Shown here: one piece after another, positions 1 through 7,375 of the stretch
How the letters are laid out: each line of letters opens with the position of its first letter
How positions within the stretch are numbered: the stretch's first letter is position 1
Assembly: GCA_963702765.1 (NCBI GenBank)
Contig: CAVPEB010000054.1
Location: 62,001 to 126,000 of the forward strand
Reading direction: 5' to 3'
Length of the DNA stretch: 64,000 nucleotides
From: DATMNR01 sp963702765
GTDB taxonomy: Bacteria; Chloroflexota; Ktedonobacteria; Ktedonobacterales; Ktedonobacteraceae
Notes under the pieces: model-generated
Databases searched by the model: none
The model's input: only the letters and a program-made list of their open reading frames with translations
Told to the model about the DNA's origin: nothing
Made by a program: the position numbers and the translations under genes

Positions 1-291
1 ACTATCACCTTTGGTTTCGTTGTAGAGCGGTTTGGACTCCTTCTGCGAGAACTAGGTTTTAAGATTGGTTTGACCGAAATCCTCCCAATCCACTACTCTT
101 CGTTTTTTGGCGTCTCTCTGACACTCCTGGGCGTTATTATGATGATTGTGGCTCTGATCGAATTCCTGCAAATTCGCCGTTCAATTGACTCAGAGCGCTT
201 TCATCCACCGGCTGCATTCTCGATCATTTTAACGATTCTGGCAGCGCTTATTGGGGCTTTGCTTGCCATTTACCTCTTTCTCACAGGCTAA
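1..291 (+). CDS. DUF202 (YidH-like) inner-membrane protein, 5' end outside window
   Basis: The reading frame is open from base 1 and ends at a TAA at 289-291, so the gene starts before the window. The first visible residues (TITFGFVVERFGLLLRELG) match the conserved stretch of small DUF202 membrane proteins, and are followed by two hydrophobic segments (about residues 35-50 and 70-93 of the visible part). An internal TTG at 70 could be mistaken for a start, but the family motif lies upstream of it. The function of DUF202 proteins is not established. It converges on the PRC-barrel gene with only 17 bases between them. Confidence 0.75.
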   Translation, partial: TITFGFVVERFGLLLRELGFKIGLTEILPIHYSSFFGVSLTLLGVIMMIVALIEFLQIRRSIDSERFHPPAAFSIILTILAALIGALLAIYLFLTG

Positions 292-308
292 AGCGTTTTA
301 GTTGGCAA

Positions 309-794
309 TCATAACTTCCTTGCTACTTTATCAAGGATATAAAGCTCACTTCTTCCATAGGCTGTTACTTCTTCAGCAGAAAAGGTTTTTCCACTGGCTA
401 ACTGGAAAGCCGCGATGCGCAAGGCTACGGGGGGATAGGTGGCCAATAATATGTTTTCAATAGTGCCCAGAGAATTGCCACTTTCACTCAGTACATCATA
501 GCCCAGTAAATTGTTGCCAAGGGGTAATTCTGTTAAATCGCCACCATTACTCTCATCAATCAACATCTCCTGGCTGGCAATGGTGACTGCATTTTTAGCA
601 ATTGTGCTAATCGCGCTTGCCGCTAGGGCCATGTAACCAGATAAGCTGGTCTTTATGCGTAATGCATAGATCGCATTCGTGCCAGCTTTATAATAAAAGT
701 CTTCCACTGTGCCTACGCTTCGCCCCTCGCTGGGGATGGTTACAGGGAGTCCGCGTAGATCGAACCAATTACGAATGGAGTTGTAGCTATCCAA
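309..794 (-). CDS. PRC-barrel domain protein
   Basis: 161 residues with two tandem PRC-barrel-like halves: an N-terminal one around LRGLPVTIPSEGRSVGTVED and a second around LLGYDVLSESGNSLGTIEN. PRC-barrels are small beta folds found in the photosynthetic reaction-centre H subunit and the RNA-processing protein RimM; in stand-alone bacterial proteins the role is usually unknown. The start is a TTG preceded by AAGGAG at good spacing. It lies 30 bases downstream of lpdA on the same strand, so it is probably the last gene of that operon. No membrane segment or signal peptide is visible. Confidence 0.75.
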   Translation of the reverse strand: MDSYNSIRNWFDLRGLPVTIPSEGRSVGTVEDFYYKAGTNAIYALRIKTSLSGYMALAASAISTIAKNAVTIASQEMLIDESNGGDLTELPLGNNLLGYDVLSESGNSLGTIENILLATYPPVALRIAAFQLASGKTFSAEEVTAYGRSELYILDKVARKL

Positions 795-824
795 TGCTTT
801 GCTCCTTTAATGATATTATTTCAG

Positions 825-2252
825 TTACCTTGTGCGTGTCAGAGATTGCTTTGGCGGAATATGTATCGGACGTCCTTCCACTGTCAGCATTGCCTCGCGC
901 AGGCCCTCACTGAGCGTCGGATGGGGGTGAATAGTCTCGATGATCTCATCGGCAGTCAGTTCACTGCGCATAGCAACCGAGTATTCACTGATCAGATTGG
1001 TCGCGTCTGGGCCTATAATGTGCGCGCCGAGAATTTCATCGTACTTGCCAATGATAATCTTGGTGAAGCCATCGGTTTCACCCATAGCGACAGCTTTACC
1101 GTTAGCTGACCAGGGGAAGCGCTCGACACGAGCTTCGGGATATTTCTCTTTTGCTTGCGCCTCGGTCAAGCCGATAAAAGCCACTTCTGGGAAGGTATAG
1201 ATTGGGTTTGGCACCACATTGTAATCCATTTTCGCTTCATGTCCCATGGCATTATCAGCCGCGACTTCGCCTTCAGTAGATGCAACGTGAGCCAGCCCTG
1301 CTCCATGCACAAGATCGCCGATGGCATAGATACCGGGAAGGTTTGTCTCCATTCTTTCATTGACGCGAATACGTCCCCGTTCGTTATCCAATCCCTGTTC
1401 CATCAAATGTTCCAGACCACTGGTGTTGGCTATACGGCTAACTGCTATCAGCACGTATTCACCGCTGAAGCTTTGCTCGCCTTTTTCTGAGCTGGCGATT
1501 ACCTTTTTCAAATTCCCATCATCTGTGATGGATTCAACCTTCGCGCCAGTTACAATCTCGATGCCGCGCTTGCCGAGAATACGCACTAGCAATCGGCGTA
1601 CTTCGTCATCGACAGGTGCCAGGATGTTCGGCAACATTTCGACAACGGTAACCTTTGAACCCAGTGCATTGAACATACAGGCCAGTTCAACACCGATCAC
1701 GCCCCCGCCGACACAAATGATGCTTTCAGGCGTTTTGGGCAAGTTCCAGCATGTATCGCTATTGATGACGTTGTTCCCGTCAATGCCTGGAAAGGGTGGT
1801 AAGAGCGGAACAGAACCAGTTGCCAGAATAATCTTATCCGCGTTGAATTGCTCCTGTGATCCATCGTTCTTTGTCACAGTAACGTTACGTGAAGCATCGA
1901 CTGTGCCCAATCCATCAAAGACATCGACGTGATTGCCTTTCATCAACGTGCCAACGCCGCTCGTCATGCGCTTAACGACTTTGTCTTTGTAAGCCACAGC
2001 TTTGCTCATATCAAAGGTTGGGGGTTGTTGCAAATGGATGCCCATATCTTCAAACGACTCTATATTGTGCAAAACCTCTGCGATATGTAACATTGCTTTG
2101 GAAGGGATGCAGCCAACGTTAAGACACGTACCCCCGAGATATTGCTTCTCAACAATGGCAACTTTTGCGCCAAGTTGTGATGCTCGAATGGCGGCCACAT
2201 AACCACCGGGGCCAGCGCCTATAACTGCTACGTCATAATGTGTACTTGCCAT
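825..2252 (-). CDS. lpdA: Dihydrolipoyl dehydrogenase (E3)
   Basis: 475 residues, normal length for the family. This flavoenzyme reoxidises dihydrolipoamide of 2-oxoacid dehydrogenase or glycine-cleavage complexes using NAD+. Visible features are the FAD-binding GAGPGG at residues 12-17, the redox-active disulfide in GGTCLNVGCIPSK (Cys43 and Cys48), an NAD-binding GGGVIGVE, the second FAD motif YAIGDLV, and the C-terminal catalytic HPHPTLSE. The start ATG has GGGAGAA upstream. The gene begins 2 bases after the alcohol dehydrogenase stop, so the two are probably co-transcribed. No E1 or E2 genes are in the window, so the partner complex cannot be named. Confidence 0.93.
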   Translation of the reverse strand: MASTHYDVAVIGAGPGGYVAAIRASQLGAKVAIVEKQYLGGTCLNVGCIPSKAMLHIAEVLHNIESFEDMGIHLQQPPTFDMSKAVAYKDKVVKRMTSGVGTLMKGNHVDVFDGLGTVDASRNVTVTKNDGSQEQFNADKIILATGSVPLLPPFPGIDGNNVINSDTCWNLPKTPESIICVGGGVIGVELACMFNALGSKVTVVEMLPNILAPVDDEVRRLLVRILGKRGIEIVTGAKVESITDDGNLKKVIASSEKGEQSFSGEYVLIAVSRIANTSGLEHLMEQGLDNERGRIRVNERMETNLPGIYAIGDLVHGAGLAHVASTEGEVAADNAMGHEAKMDYNVVPNPIYTFPEVAFIGLTEAQAKEKYPEARVERFPWSANGKAVAMGETDGFTKIIIGKYDEILGAHIIGPDATNLISEYSVAMRSELTADEIIETIHPHPTLSEGLREAMLTVEGRPIHIPPKQSLTRTR

Positions 2253-2254
2253 GC

Positions 2255-3298
2255 TTATTCTCCCGAAATTTGATAATAGACCTTCAATGCTGCTCGTTCG
2301 CGCATCAACTCCACACCCTCGGAAAATCGCTTCAATGGTAGTCTGTGACTGATCAGGTCATCCACACGCACTTTTCGGCTTGTAAGCAAGTCAAGTGCGA
2401 TGCGCAACTCTTCTGGTGATGAAGAATAGGTACTTGTGATGCTTAGTTCTTGCTGATATATCTTCTCCAGATCAATTGGAACCATGCCTGAATGTGCAGC
2501 AAAAATATTGATCGTACCACCTTTGCGTATGCCTGCCAGTGCTTGCATAAATGGACGTGTACCTGGGGCCGTAATAATAATGGCATCCGCACCACGTCCG
2601 TCGGTATATTGGTCTATTGCCTGACGCAAGCCATCTTCATCGGCTGGAGCCAGCACCACGTCATCCGCGCCAAGAGCACGCGCGAGTTGCAGACGTTCTT
2701 GTAACAAGTCTACACCATAGACGCGAACCTTGCCACTATCGCCAGCTCCTACAGCTTTTACAGCCTGTAGCATCAGTAAACCAACTGACCCTAACCCCAT
2801 TACCACTACGCTATCACCTGCTTGTAATGGTGTTCTTTGTACAGCACGCACGCAGCAGGCGAGAGGTTCAACAAATGAGCCTTCTTCCGCGCTGAGTGTT
2901 TCAGGAAGCAGCAGCGTTGTGTGTTGCACATGCTGTGTTGGCACACGAATATATTCTGCGAATCCACAGGGGTTTATATTCGAAGCCTTAAAATTTGCGC
3001 ACATCGAGTAATTGTGATGTCTACAATAATGGCATTCACCGCATGGAACGTGGTGAGAGACGATGACGCGTTGTCCAACCTCAAAATTGCTTACATCTTT
3101 TCCGCGCCCAACAATCGTACCGGTTAGTTCATGTCCCAACACAACAGGAGGTTGGGCCCGTTGCACTATTTTGATAATATCAGACCCACACAGACCACAA
3201 CCATGTACCTTGACTAGTAATTCGGTGTCAGATATGGATGGAATGTCCATGTCTTCTATTCGAATATCATCAAAAGCATAGTAAATAACTGCCTTCAC
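2255..3298 (-). CDS. Zinc-dependent alcohol/polyol dehydrogenase (MDR family)
   Basis: 347 residues, typical for medium-chain zinc dehydrogenases of the sorbitol/galactitol-phosphate/threonine dehydrogenase type. Catalytic zinc ligands are visible in CGLCGSD and GHE; the structural zinc site is CGECHYCRHHNYSMC (four Cys). The Rossmann NAD(P) motif is GLGSVGLL. The substrate cannot be told from sequence: the pattern fits L-threonine 3-, sorbitol or galactitol-1-phosphate dehydrogenase subgroups. It is the first gene of a leftward operon with lpdA and the PRC-barrel gene. Upstream lies the 800-base repeat region. Confidence 0.88.
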   Translation of the reverse strand: MKAVIYYAFDDIRIEDMDIPSISDTELLVKVHGCGLCGSDIIKIVQRAQPPVVLGHELTGTIVGRGKDVSNFEVGQRVIVSHHVPCGECHYCRHHNYSMCANFKASNINPCGFAEYIRVPTQHVQHTTLLLPETLSAEEGSFVEPLACCVRAVQRTPLQAGDSVVVMGLGSVGLLMLQAVKAVGAGDSGKVRVYGVDLLQERLQLARALGADDVVLAPADEDGLRQAIDQYTDGRGADAIIITAPGTRPFMQALAGIRKGGTINIFAAHSGMVPIDLEKIYQQELSITSTYSSSPEELRIALDLLTSRKVRVDDLISHRLPLKRFSEGVELMRERAALKVYYQISGE

Positions 3299-3570
3299 AA
3301 TGCGTTCTCGTTAACCTCTCAAGTGTTCTTTTTCTTGCTGTCAGTATAGCACGCCTGAGGGCCACACGCACATTATGAAGCCAATAAGCAATAAGGACTA
3401 ATTAAGTAAGAATGAGATATGAATTTGTAAAGTCACTCGTTTATATAAATGTAGGGATTCATAAGCTAGTGGTAACAGCTCTCTACCTATGTATATTGTA
3501 ACTACACAGCAGGGAGAAGAAATCCCTTTGCTAACGTTCTGTGTATCTCCAAAGGTGCCGATGTCAGGGC

Positions 3571-3859
3571 TGCAGAGGACAAAGTCCTTTGTCGACTGTT
3601 TGGTGATCCACCTGGCAGAGTGACTGGTGAAGACAAAAGGGGCGCAGAGGACAAAGTCCCTTGCTAGATTGGCGTTTCCAATTATCCGAAACCTAATTGG
3701 TGGCACAAGGGGCAATACATCTCACTTAAGAACATGTGCGAGTCAAAGAAGGCCAATTCGCAAGCTCAAAAGATTGGTTTTTACCTCTACCATAGAGAGC
3801 TAAAAATCCCTTAAGTGAGATGTATTGGGCACAAGGGGTGCAGGGGACGAAGTCCCTTG
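3571..3859. repeat. Three copies of a ~21-bp repeat in ~71-bp units
   Basis: A 21-bp core (NGCAGRGGACRAAGTCCYTTG) occurs at 3571-3591, 3643-3663 and 3839-3859. The first two copies are 72 bases apart. The second and third are 196 apart, which becomes 70 once the 115-bp inserted element and its 11-bp duplication are removed. The conserved part extends upstream in copies two and three as an ACAA(AA)GGGG stretch. The intervening ~45 bases differ. The core can fold (GGGAC/GTCCC). The order looks like a short degenerate tandem array; it is not a CRISPR by repeat quality. The rest of 3299-4114 holds no convincing gene. Confidence 0.7.
3713..3827. mobile_element. 115-bp miniature inverted-repeat element (MITE) with 11-bp target duplication
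   Basis: The ends are a perfect 18-bp inverted repeat: CAATACATCTCACTTAAG at 3713-3730 and its exact complement at 3810-3827. They are flanked by a perfect 11-bp direct repeat, GGCACAAGGGG, at 3702-3712 and 3828-3838. Together these are the hallmarks of a transposon insertion with target-site duplication. The ~80-base interior encodes nothing, so it would need a transposase supplied in trans. A duplication of 10-12 bp and ends of about 18 bp are known for the IS4 family; that assignment is inference only. It sits inside the third unit of the repeat array. Confidence 0.85.
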
Positions 3860-3890
3860 CCGGGGTGCGGGGTGTCCCCGCTTCACCTTT

Positions 3891-3915
3891 CTTCTGCCGC
3901 CGAAGGCGGCAGAAG
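3891..3915. repeat. Perfect 11-bp-arm palindrome (hairpin)
   Basis: CTTCTGCCGCC and its exact complement are separated by GAA, then followed by a run of A on the plus strand. There is no T-tract after it on either strand, so it does not look like an intrinsic terminator. It directly follows the last repeat core and a GGGGTGCGGGGTGTCCCCGC stretch, so it is probably part of the same dispersed repeat family. Confidence 0.6.
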
Positions 3916-4068
3916 AAAAAAGACCTGAAGAGTTACAAATTACTTAATATGACTGACAATAGTAATAACCAAAAAACGTCCTGCGCAACGTTTACCAGGA
4001 GGGCGCTCGATGAATAGGTGGAAGGGACTCGGAGTTAACCCAATTATCTAATCAAAAATACTTATATG

Positions 4069-4089
4069 CATTCAGATCACATCTGAATG
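4069..4089. promoter_or_regulatory. Palindrome upstream of the small-peptide gene
   Basis: CATTCAGAT and its exact complement ATCTGAATG are separated by CAC, placed 25 bases before the ATG of the Cys-rich peptide gene and just ahead of its ribosome binding site. It may be an operator or an mRNA hairpin. The geometry is visible in the sequence; the role is inferred. Confidence 0.45.
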
Positions 4090-4114
4090 AAAGGAAGCAT
4101 CAGGAGAAATTATT

Positions 4115-4312
4115 ATGGCAACAACCGGAGAATTGCGGGCAATCATCGAAGAACTGCAACTGGTTGACATCGGCGAAGCTGCAAGTTACCTGGGGGAGGA
4201 AATCATAGTGGAAGAGGAAGCAAGCATTTCTAAACAACAAACAGCTCTGTCCTGTATCATCTCTGTTCAGCAAACCATGTGTACCGCTCCCCTTTGCAAT
4301 TGCGCGCTCTAG
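4115..4312 (+). CDS. Candidate orphan RiPP (lanthipeptide-like) precursor peptide
   Basis: 65 residues with an acidic helical leader (about residues 1-40, rich in Glu, containing ELRAIIEELQLVDIG) and a short neutral C-terminal part rich in Cys, Ser and Thr: Cys at 47, 56, 61 and 63, with Ser/Thr at 43, 46, 50, 54 and 57, ending TMCTAPLCNCAL. Leader-core architecture with four Cys near the C-terminus is typical of lanthipeptide or related RiPP precursors. A good ribosome site (AGGAGAA) precedes the ATG, an inverted repeat lies upstream and a strong terminator follows, so it looks like a real monocistronic gene. No LanM/LanB/LanC, radical SAM, protease or transporter gene is nearby, and there is no double-Gly cleavage motif. 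The class is uncertain. Confidence 0.6.
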   Translation: MATTGELRAIIEELQLVDIGEAASYLGEEIIVEEEASISKQQTALSCIISVQQTMCTAPLCNCAL

Positions 4313-4329
4313 CAATCAAAGGGTTGCCT

Positions 4330-4372
4330 GCGCGGCGTGGTTCAAAAATCGAACTACGCCGCGCTTCTTTTT
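4330..4372 (+). terminator. Intrinsic terminator after the peptide gene
   Basis: A GC-rich stem (GCGCGGCGT at 4330-4338 with ACGCCGCGC at 4356-4364), extended by GGTTC/GAACT, is followed by TTCTTTTT. It ends the peptide transcript and may also serve the convergent phosphoesterase gene, whose stop codon is at 4374. Confidence 0.88.
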
Positions 4373-4373
4373 G

Positions 4374-5084
4374 CTAATACTTCGCCTCTAACAGAGTCTT
4401 TACGCGTTTCTCTACATTCGGAATGCCGCTCGTTTTGATTTGTTTCACGACCGCATGAACGTCATAAGCTACCCGGCGAATTTCTGCGACCCAGCTTCTC
4501 GCTTGCCAACTGAGAATAGCATACGAAGCTCGCAAATCTTCATCGCGTGGTAATCCACAACTACCAACATCGACAAGAAAGAGATGCCTCCATCTTCGTG
4601 TGTAGGCGATATGCAAGTGCCCGAAAGCCAGAGCGCCAATACCGTCATCCAAGCCACCCAGAAGATACTCTAATGTGCTATCAGGCGCATTTGGAAAGAT
4701 TGCATCTTCCAGATTGAGAGGGTTAGCATGTACAACGAGCAGGTCATTGCCTTGCGGGTTTGCAATACGATGTGAAAGTGGAAGAGATGCAAGATAGTCA
4801 ATACCTGCCTGCCCAATTTGCTCGCGTGTCCATGCTGCGGTGTTGCGCTTCTTCATACCCTTGTCAGGTGCTTGAGTCACCACTTCCAGGTCTACATTAC
4901 CCTGGAGGACCACACAATTGAGCCCTTGCACAATTTCGAGAACTTCTCGTGGGCACGGACCATTCAGACAAAGATCGCCTGCAATAACCAGATGGTCTAC
5001 AGGAGGTTGGCGGTGAAAATCTTGCAGCACAGCTTCGAGGGCAACCTGGTTCCCATGAATGTCAGAAATGATCGCAATACGCAT
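4374..5084 (-). CDS. Calcineurin-like metallophosphoesterase
   Basis: The protein begins MRIAIISDIHGN, the D-x-H motif of the metallophosphoesterase superfamily. It continues with GDLCLNGP (GDxxxxG), GNVD (GN[HV]D-like), VVHANP and GHLHIAY (GHxH), all ligands of a two-metal centre. About 236 residues. The ATG at 5084 is chosen over one 14 codons upstream because AAGGA precedes it and the D-x-H motif then lies at the usual distance from the N-terminus. The substrate is unknown. It is divergent from a second, YfcE-type phosphoesterase at 5162, with 77 bases between them. Confidence 0.85.
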   Translation of the reverse strand: MRIAIISDIHGNQVALEAVLQDFHRQPPVDHLVIAGDLCLNGPCPREVLEIVQGLNCVVLQGNVDLEVVTQAPDKGMKKRNTAAWTREQIGQAGIDYLASLPLSHRIANPQGNDLLVVHANPLNLEDAIFPNAPDSTLEYLLGGLDDGIGALAFGHLHIAYTRRWRHLFLVDVGSCGLPRDEDLRASYAILSWQARSWVAEIRRVAYDVHAVVKQIKTSGIPNVEKRVKTLLEAKY

Positions 5085-5161
5085 GTGATATCCTTGTATG
5101 GGGCGACAACAGAACAGTAACGACATCTTTACTATACCCCAAAAGAGAGGTGTACGCCAAA

Positions 5162-5654
5162 TTGCAGCATCATATAGGAATTATCTCCGATACCCATATT
5201 CCTCATTTCAAAAAACTACCCGACGCCATCTGGGAGCATTTCGCAGGTGTTGAATTGATTATCCATGCTAGGAGATCTCTCCATACTTTCAGTAATCAAA
5301 GAGTTAGAGACGATCGCGCCAGTTGTGGCTGTGCAGGGCAATGTCGAAGAAGACGAAGTGATTCACGCATTACCGATCAAACGCGAAATTGTGGTTGGGC
5401 ATTGTCGCATCGGTATTGTGCATATCCTGGGCGATTCACACAATCGTGAAAAAATCGCACGCCAGGAGTTTCCCAATGCCCGAGTTGTCGTCTATGGCCA
5501 CAGCCATATTCCCTGGAATGAAGAACGCAACGGGCTACTCTTGTTTAATCCGGGGAGTGCTACTGATCGACGAAGGCAGGAGAGATGCAGTATTGGGTTG
5601 CTGCATGTGGATGATGAAACAAAGAAGGTGTGGGGAGAGATTATTTGGTTGTAG
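5162..5654 (+). pseudogene. YfcE/MJ0936-type phosphodiesterase with a +1 frameshift
   Basis: Two overlapping frames together give one complete YfcE-like phosphoesterase: IGIISDTHIPH, LIIHA, then GDLSILSVIKELETIAPVVA, GNV, GHSH and NPGS. The join falls inside the conserved IIHAGD motif: CAT GCT, one extra A at 5270, then GGA GAT. Removing that base restores the family sequence exactly. The start is either GTG 5150 or TTG 5162; AGAGAGG at 5144-5150 favours 5162. Read as it stands, the protein is cut after its first third with an unrelated tail. This may be a true mutation, a sequence error or recoding. Confidence 0.8.
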
Positions 5655-5669
5655 AGGAGTAATATAAGC

Positions 5670-5720
5670 AACCCTGAAATCCATATGCATGAACTAATAA
5701 TGCATATGGATTTCAGGGTT
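5670..5720. terminator. 21-bp perfect inverted repeat, bidirectional terminator
   Basis: Arms at 5670-5690 and 5700-5720 are exact complements (starting AACCCTGAAATCC) around a 9-base loop. They sit between the convergent phosphoesterase and serS genes; the serS stop codon overlaps the distal arm. There is no clear T-tract, but the stem length and position support transcription termination from both sides. Confidence 0.65.
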
Positions 5721-7035
5721 AGCTCAACCAACACTTTATCTCTCCACCCTTACCCTCTCCCGTCGCCCTGATATACTCCTGCCCACCCATAAACGGCCTC
5801 AGCGCCTCCGGAATACGTACACTACCATCGGCCTGCTGGTGAACCTCGAACAGAGGCAGCAGAATTCGTGGCGAAGCAATAGCTGTATTGTTCAGCGTAT
5901 GCACAAACTTTACTTTGCCATCCTCGTCACGGTAGCGGATATTCACGCGGCGCGCTTGCCATTCGTGGAAGTACGAACACGAGTGAGTCTCGCGATACCT
6001 GCCCTCGCTGGGCAGCCAGCATTCCAGGTCGTACATGCCAACTTTACCATCGCCCATATCGCCTGTACAAACGTTGACAACACGATATGGCAACTCCAAA
6101 GCCTGTACCAGTTCTTCCGAGTTTGCAATCAACTGCTCGTGCCAGTGTACCAATTCCTCATGCTCGGCTTTTGCGATCACATACTGTTCGACCTTGTTGA
6201 ATTGGTGAATACGGAAGACGCCTCGTGTATCTTTGCCATAAGTGCCAGCCTCTTTGCGGAAGCAGGGACAGAAACCGACGAAGGTCAAGGGCAGATCCTC
6301 GTAACTGAGAATCTCATCCTTGTACATGCCCGTGATCGAGACCTCCGAGGTGCCTACCAGGAATGTATCTTCATCCTCGATAGCATAGACCTGGTCACGT
6401 CCCTTGGGAAATTGTCCGTTGCCTATGAAGCAGAAATCTCGCGCCATTGCAGGTACTATCATTGGAGTAAATCCTTTGCGTGCAATGCGATCCATGGCGA
6501 AATTCATCAAGGCCAGTTCGAGTCGTGCAGCATCACCTTTGAGCGCATAGCTTCGCGCACCAGCAATCTTGACGGCTCGCTCGATGTCTACTACATCCAG
6601 TTTTTGCATTAAAGCATAATGGTCGAGTGGTTCAAAGCCGAACGTAGGTTTCTGGCCCCATTCGCGAATTGGCACATTGTCGTTCTCGTCCTTGCCGATT
6701 GGCGCGCTTGGATCAGGGATATTGGGCACAAGGTAGAGCAACTGCTGGCGTTCCTCCTCCAACTCTCGTAACGTTGGTTCAAGACCCTTGATCTCCTCAG
6801 CTAGACCTTTCCCCTCGGCGATCAACGCGTCTCGTAGAGCTTTGTCTTTGCCAGCTTGTTGCACGCGCTTCGAGATTTTGTTCTGCTCGGCTCGAGCTTC
6901 TTCCACTTTGTGTTGCAAATCCAGCACGCGTCGATCAACCTCTAACAGGTAATCGATATCAAGCGTGTTGTTTTTGACTCGTGCCGCTTCTTTTACAACG
7001 TCCGGATGGTTGCGAATAAATGCGAGATCTAACAT
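5719..7035 (-). CDS. serS: Seryl-tRNA synthetase
   Basis: About 438 residues, the usual length. It charges tRNA-Ser with serine in the cytosol. The protein starts MLDLAFIRNHPDVVKEA and shows the N-terminal antiparallel coiled-coil arm (about residues 30-110), motif 2 around FRKEAGTYGKDTRGVFRIHQF and the C-terminal motif 3 region ending in the typical TLNNTAIASPR. ATG 7035 is chosen because AGGAGT precedes it and it gives the standard N-terminus; an ATG 14 codons upstream lies in the leader. Expression is very likely controlled by the T-box leader directly upstream. Confidence 0.95.
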   Translation of the reverse strand: MLDLAFIRNHPDVVKEAARVKNNTLDIDYLLEVDRRVLDLQHKVEEARAEQNKISKRVQQAGKDKALRDALIAEGKGLAEEIKGLEPTLRELEEERQQLLYLVPNIPDPSAPIGKDENDNVPIREWGQKPTFGFEPLDHYALMQKLDVVDIERAVKIAGARSYALKGDAARLELALMNFAMDRIARKGFTPMIVPAMARDFCFIGNGQFPKGRDQVYAIEDEDTFLVGTSEVSITGMYKDEILSYEDLPLTFVGFCPCFRKEAGTYGKDTRGVFRIHQFNKVEQYVIAKAEHEELVHWHEQLIANSEELVQALELPYRVVNVCTGDMGDGKVGMYDLECWLPSEGRYRETHSCSYFHEWQARRVNIRYRDEDGKVKFVHTLNNTAIASPRILLPLFEVHQQADGSVRIPEALRPFMGGQEYIRATGEGKGGEIKCWLS

Positions 7036-7078
7036 AATAATGTTTACTCCTGATTTTTTAAAATTCATAATAGACAAT

Positions 7079-7325
7079 AAAAAAGCGCCACCGTCCTTTG
7101 CTAAGGACGACGACGCGTGTTGCGTTTATCGTGGTGCCACCTTGATTCTTCCAACCCACAAAAAGCGAATTGAAACTCACACTGCCTGTAACGGAGGCAA
7201 CCGTTGGCGCTTATCGCGCTGGCTCGAGGGTGGATTTCACTTCTACTGACTGCTGCGTTGCACTTTCCCGCAGCTCGCTGTTGCCTGTAAAAAGCTACTT
7301 GTCCCGTTCAAAGCTCTCTTATTGT
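7079..7325 (-). promoter_or_regulatory. T-box riboswitch leader of serS
   Basis: On the minus strand a ~250-base leader carries the T-box sequence AAGGTGGCACCACG (7130-7143), containing the UGGNACC core that pairs with uncharged tRNA ends. It is followed by a terminator hairpin ending in TTTTTT (about 7079-7117). Upstream is a stem-I-like region with GGGACAAGTAG, an AGCGAGCTGCGGG/GTGCAACGCAGC apical element, and GTGAAATCCACC. TCC at 7232-7234 fits a serine specifier codon. Known T-box logic: uncharged tRNA-Ser stabilises the antiterminator and allows serS transcription. Structure boundaries are estimated by eye. Confidence 0.85.
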
Positions 7326-7331
7326 GCTTAA

Positions 7332-7360
7332 AGATTACCAGTGCTTTTGCTAATTGTCAA
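7332..7360 (-). promoter_or_regulatory. Sigma-70-type promoter for serS
   Basis: On the minus strand there is a perfect -35 TTGACA (plus 7355-7360), a 17-base spacer, and a -10 TAATCT (plus 7332-7337). Transcription would start near 7325, just before the T-box leader. The -35 box lies 16 bases from the left end of the inserted IS. Confidence 0.75.
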
Positions 7361-7375
7361 TAGTCAAATCATATC

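Noticed and set aside
3398..3715. 105-codon minus-strand frame in the repeat region
   Set aside because: It runs through the repeat cores and ends in the MITE; translation is a by-product of the repeats.
3571..3859. CRISPR-like spacing of repeats
   Set aside because: Only three degenerate copies, unequal spacing before correction, no cas genes and core identity too low.
3891..3915. Intrinsic terminator
   Set aside because: Strong stem but A-run on the plus side and no T-tract on either strand in the right place; treated as a repeat hairpin.
4339..4355. tRNA T-arm-like sequence (GGTTC...GAACT)
   Set aside because: It is part of the terminator stem; no acceptor, D or anticodon arm is present.
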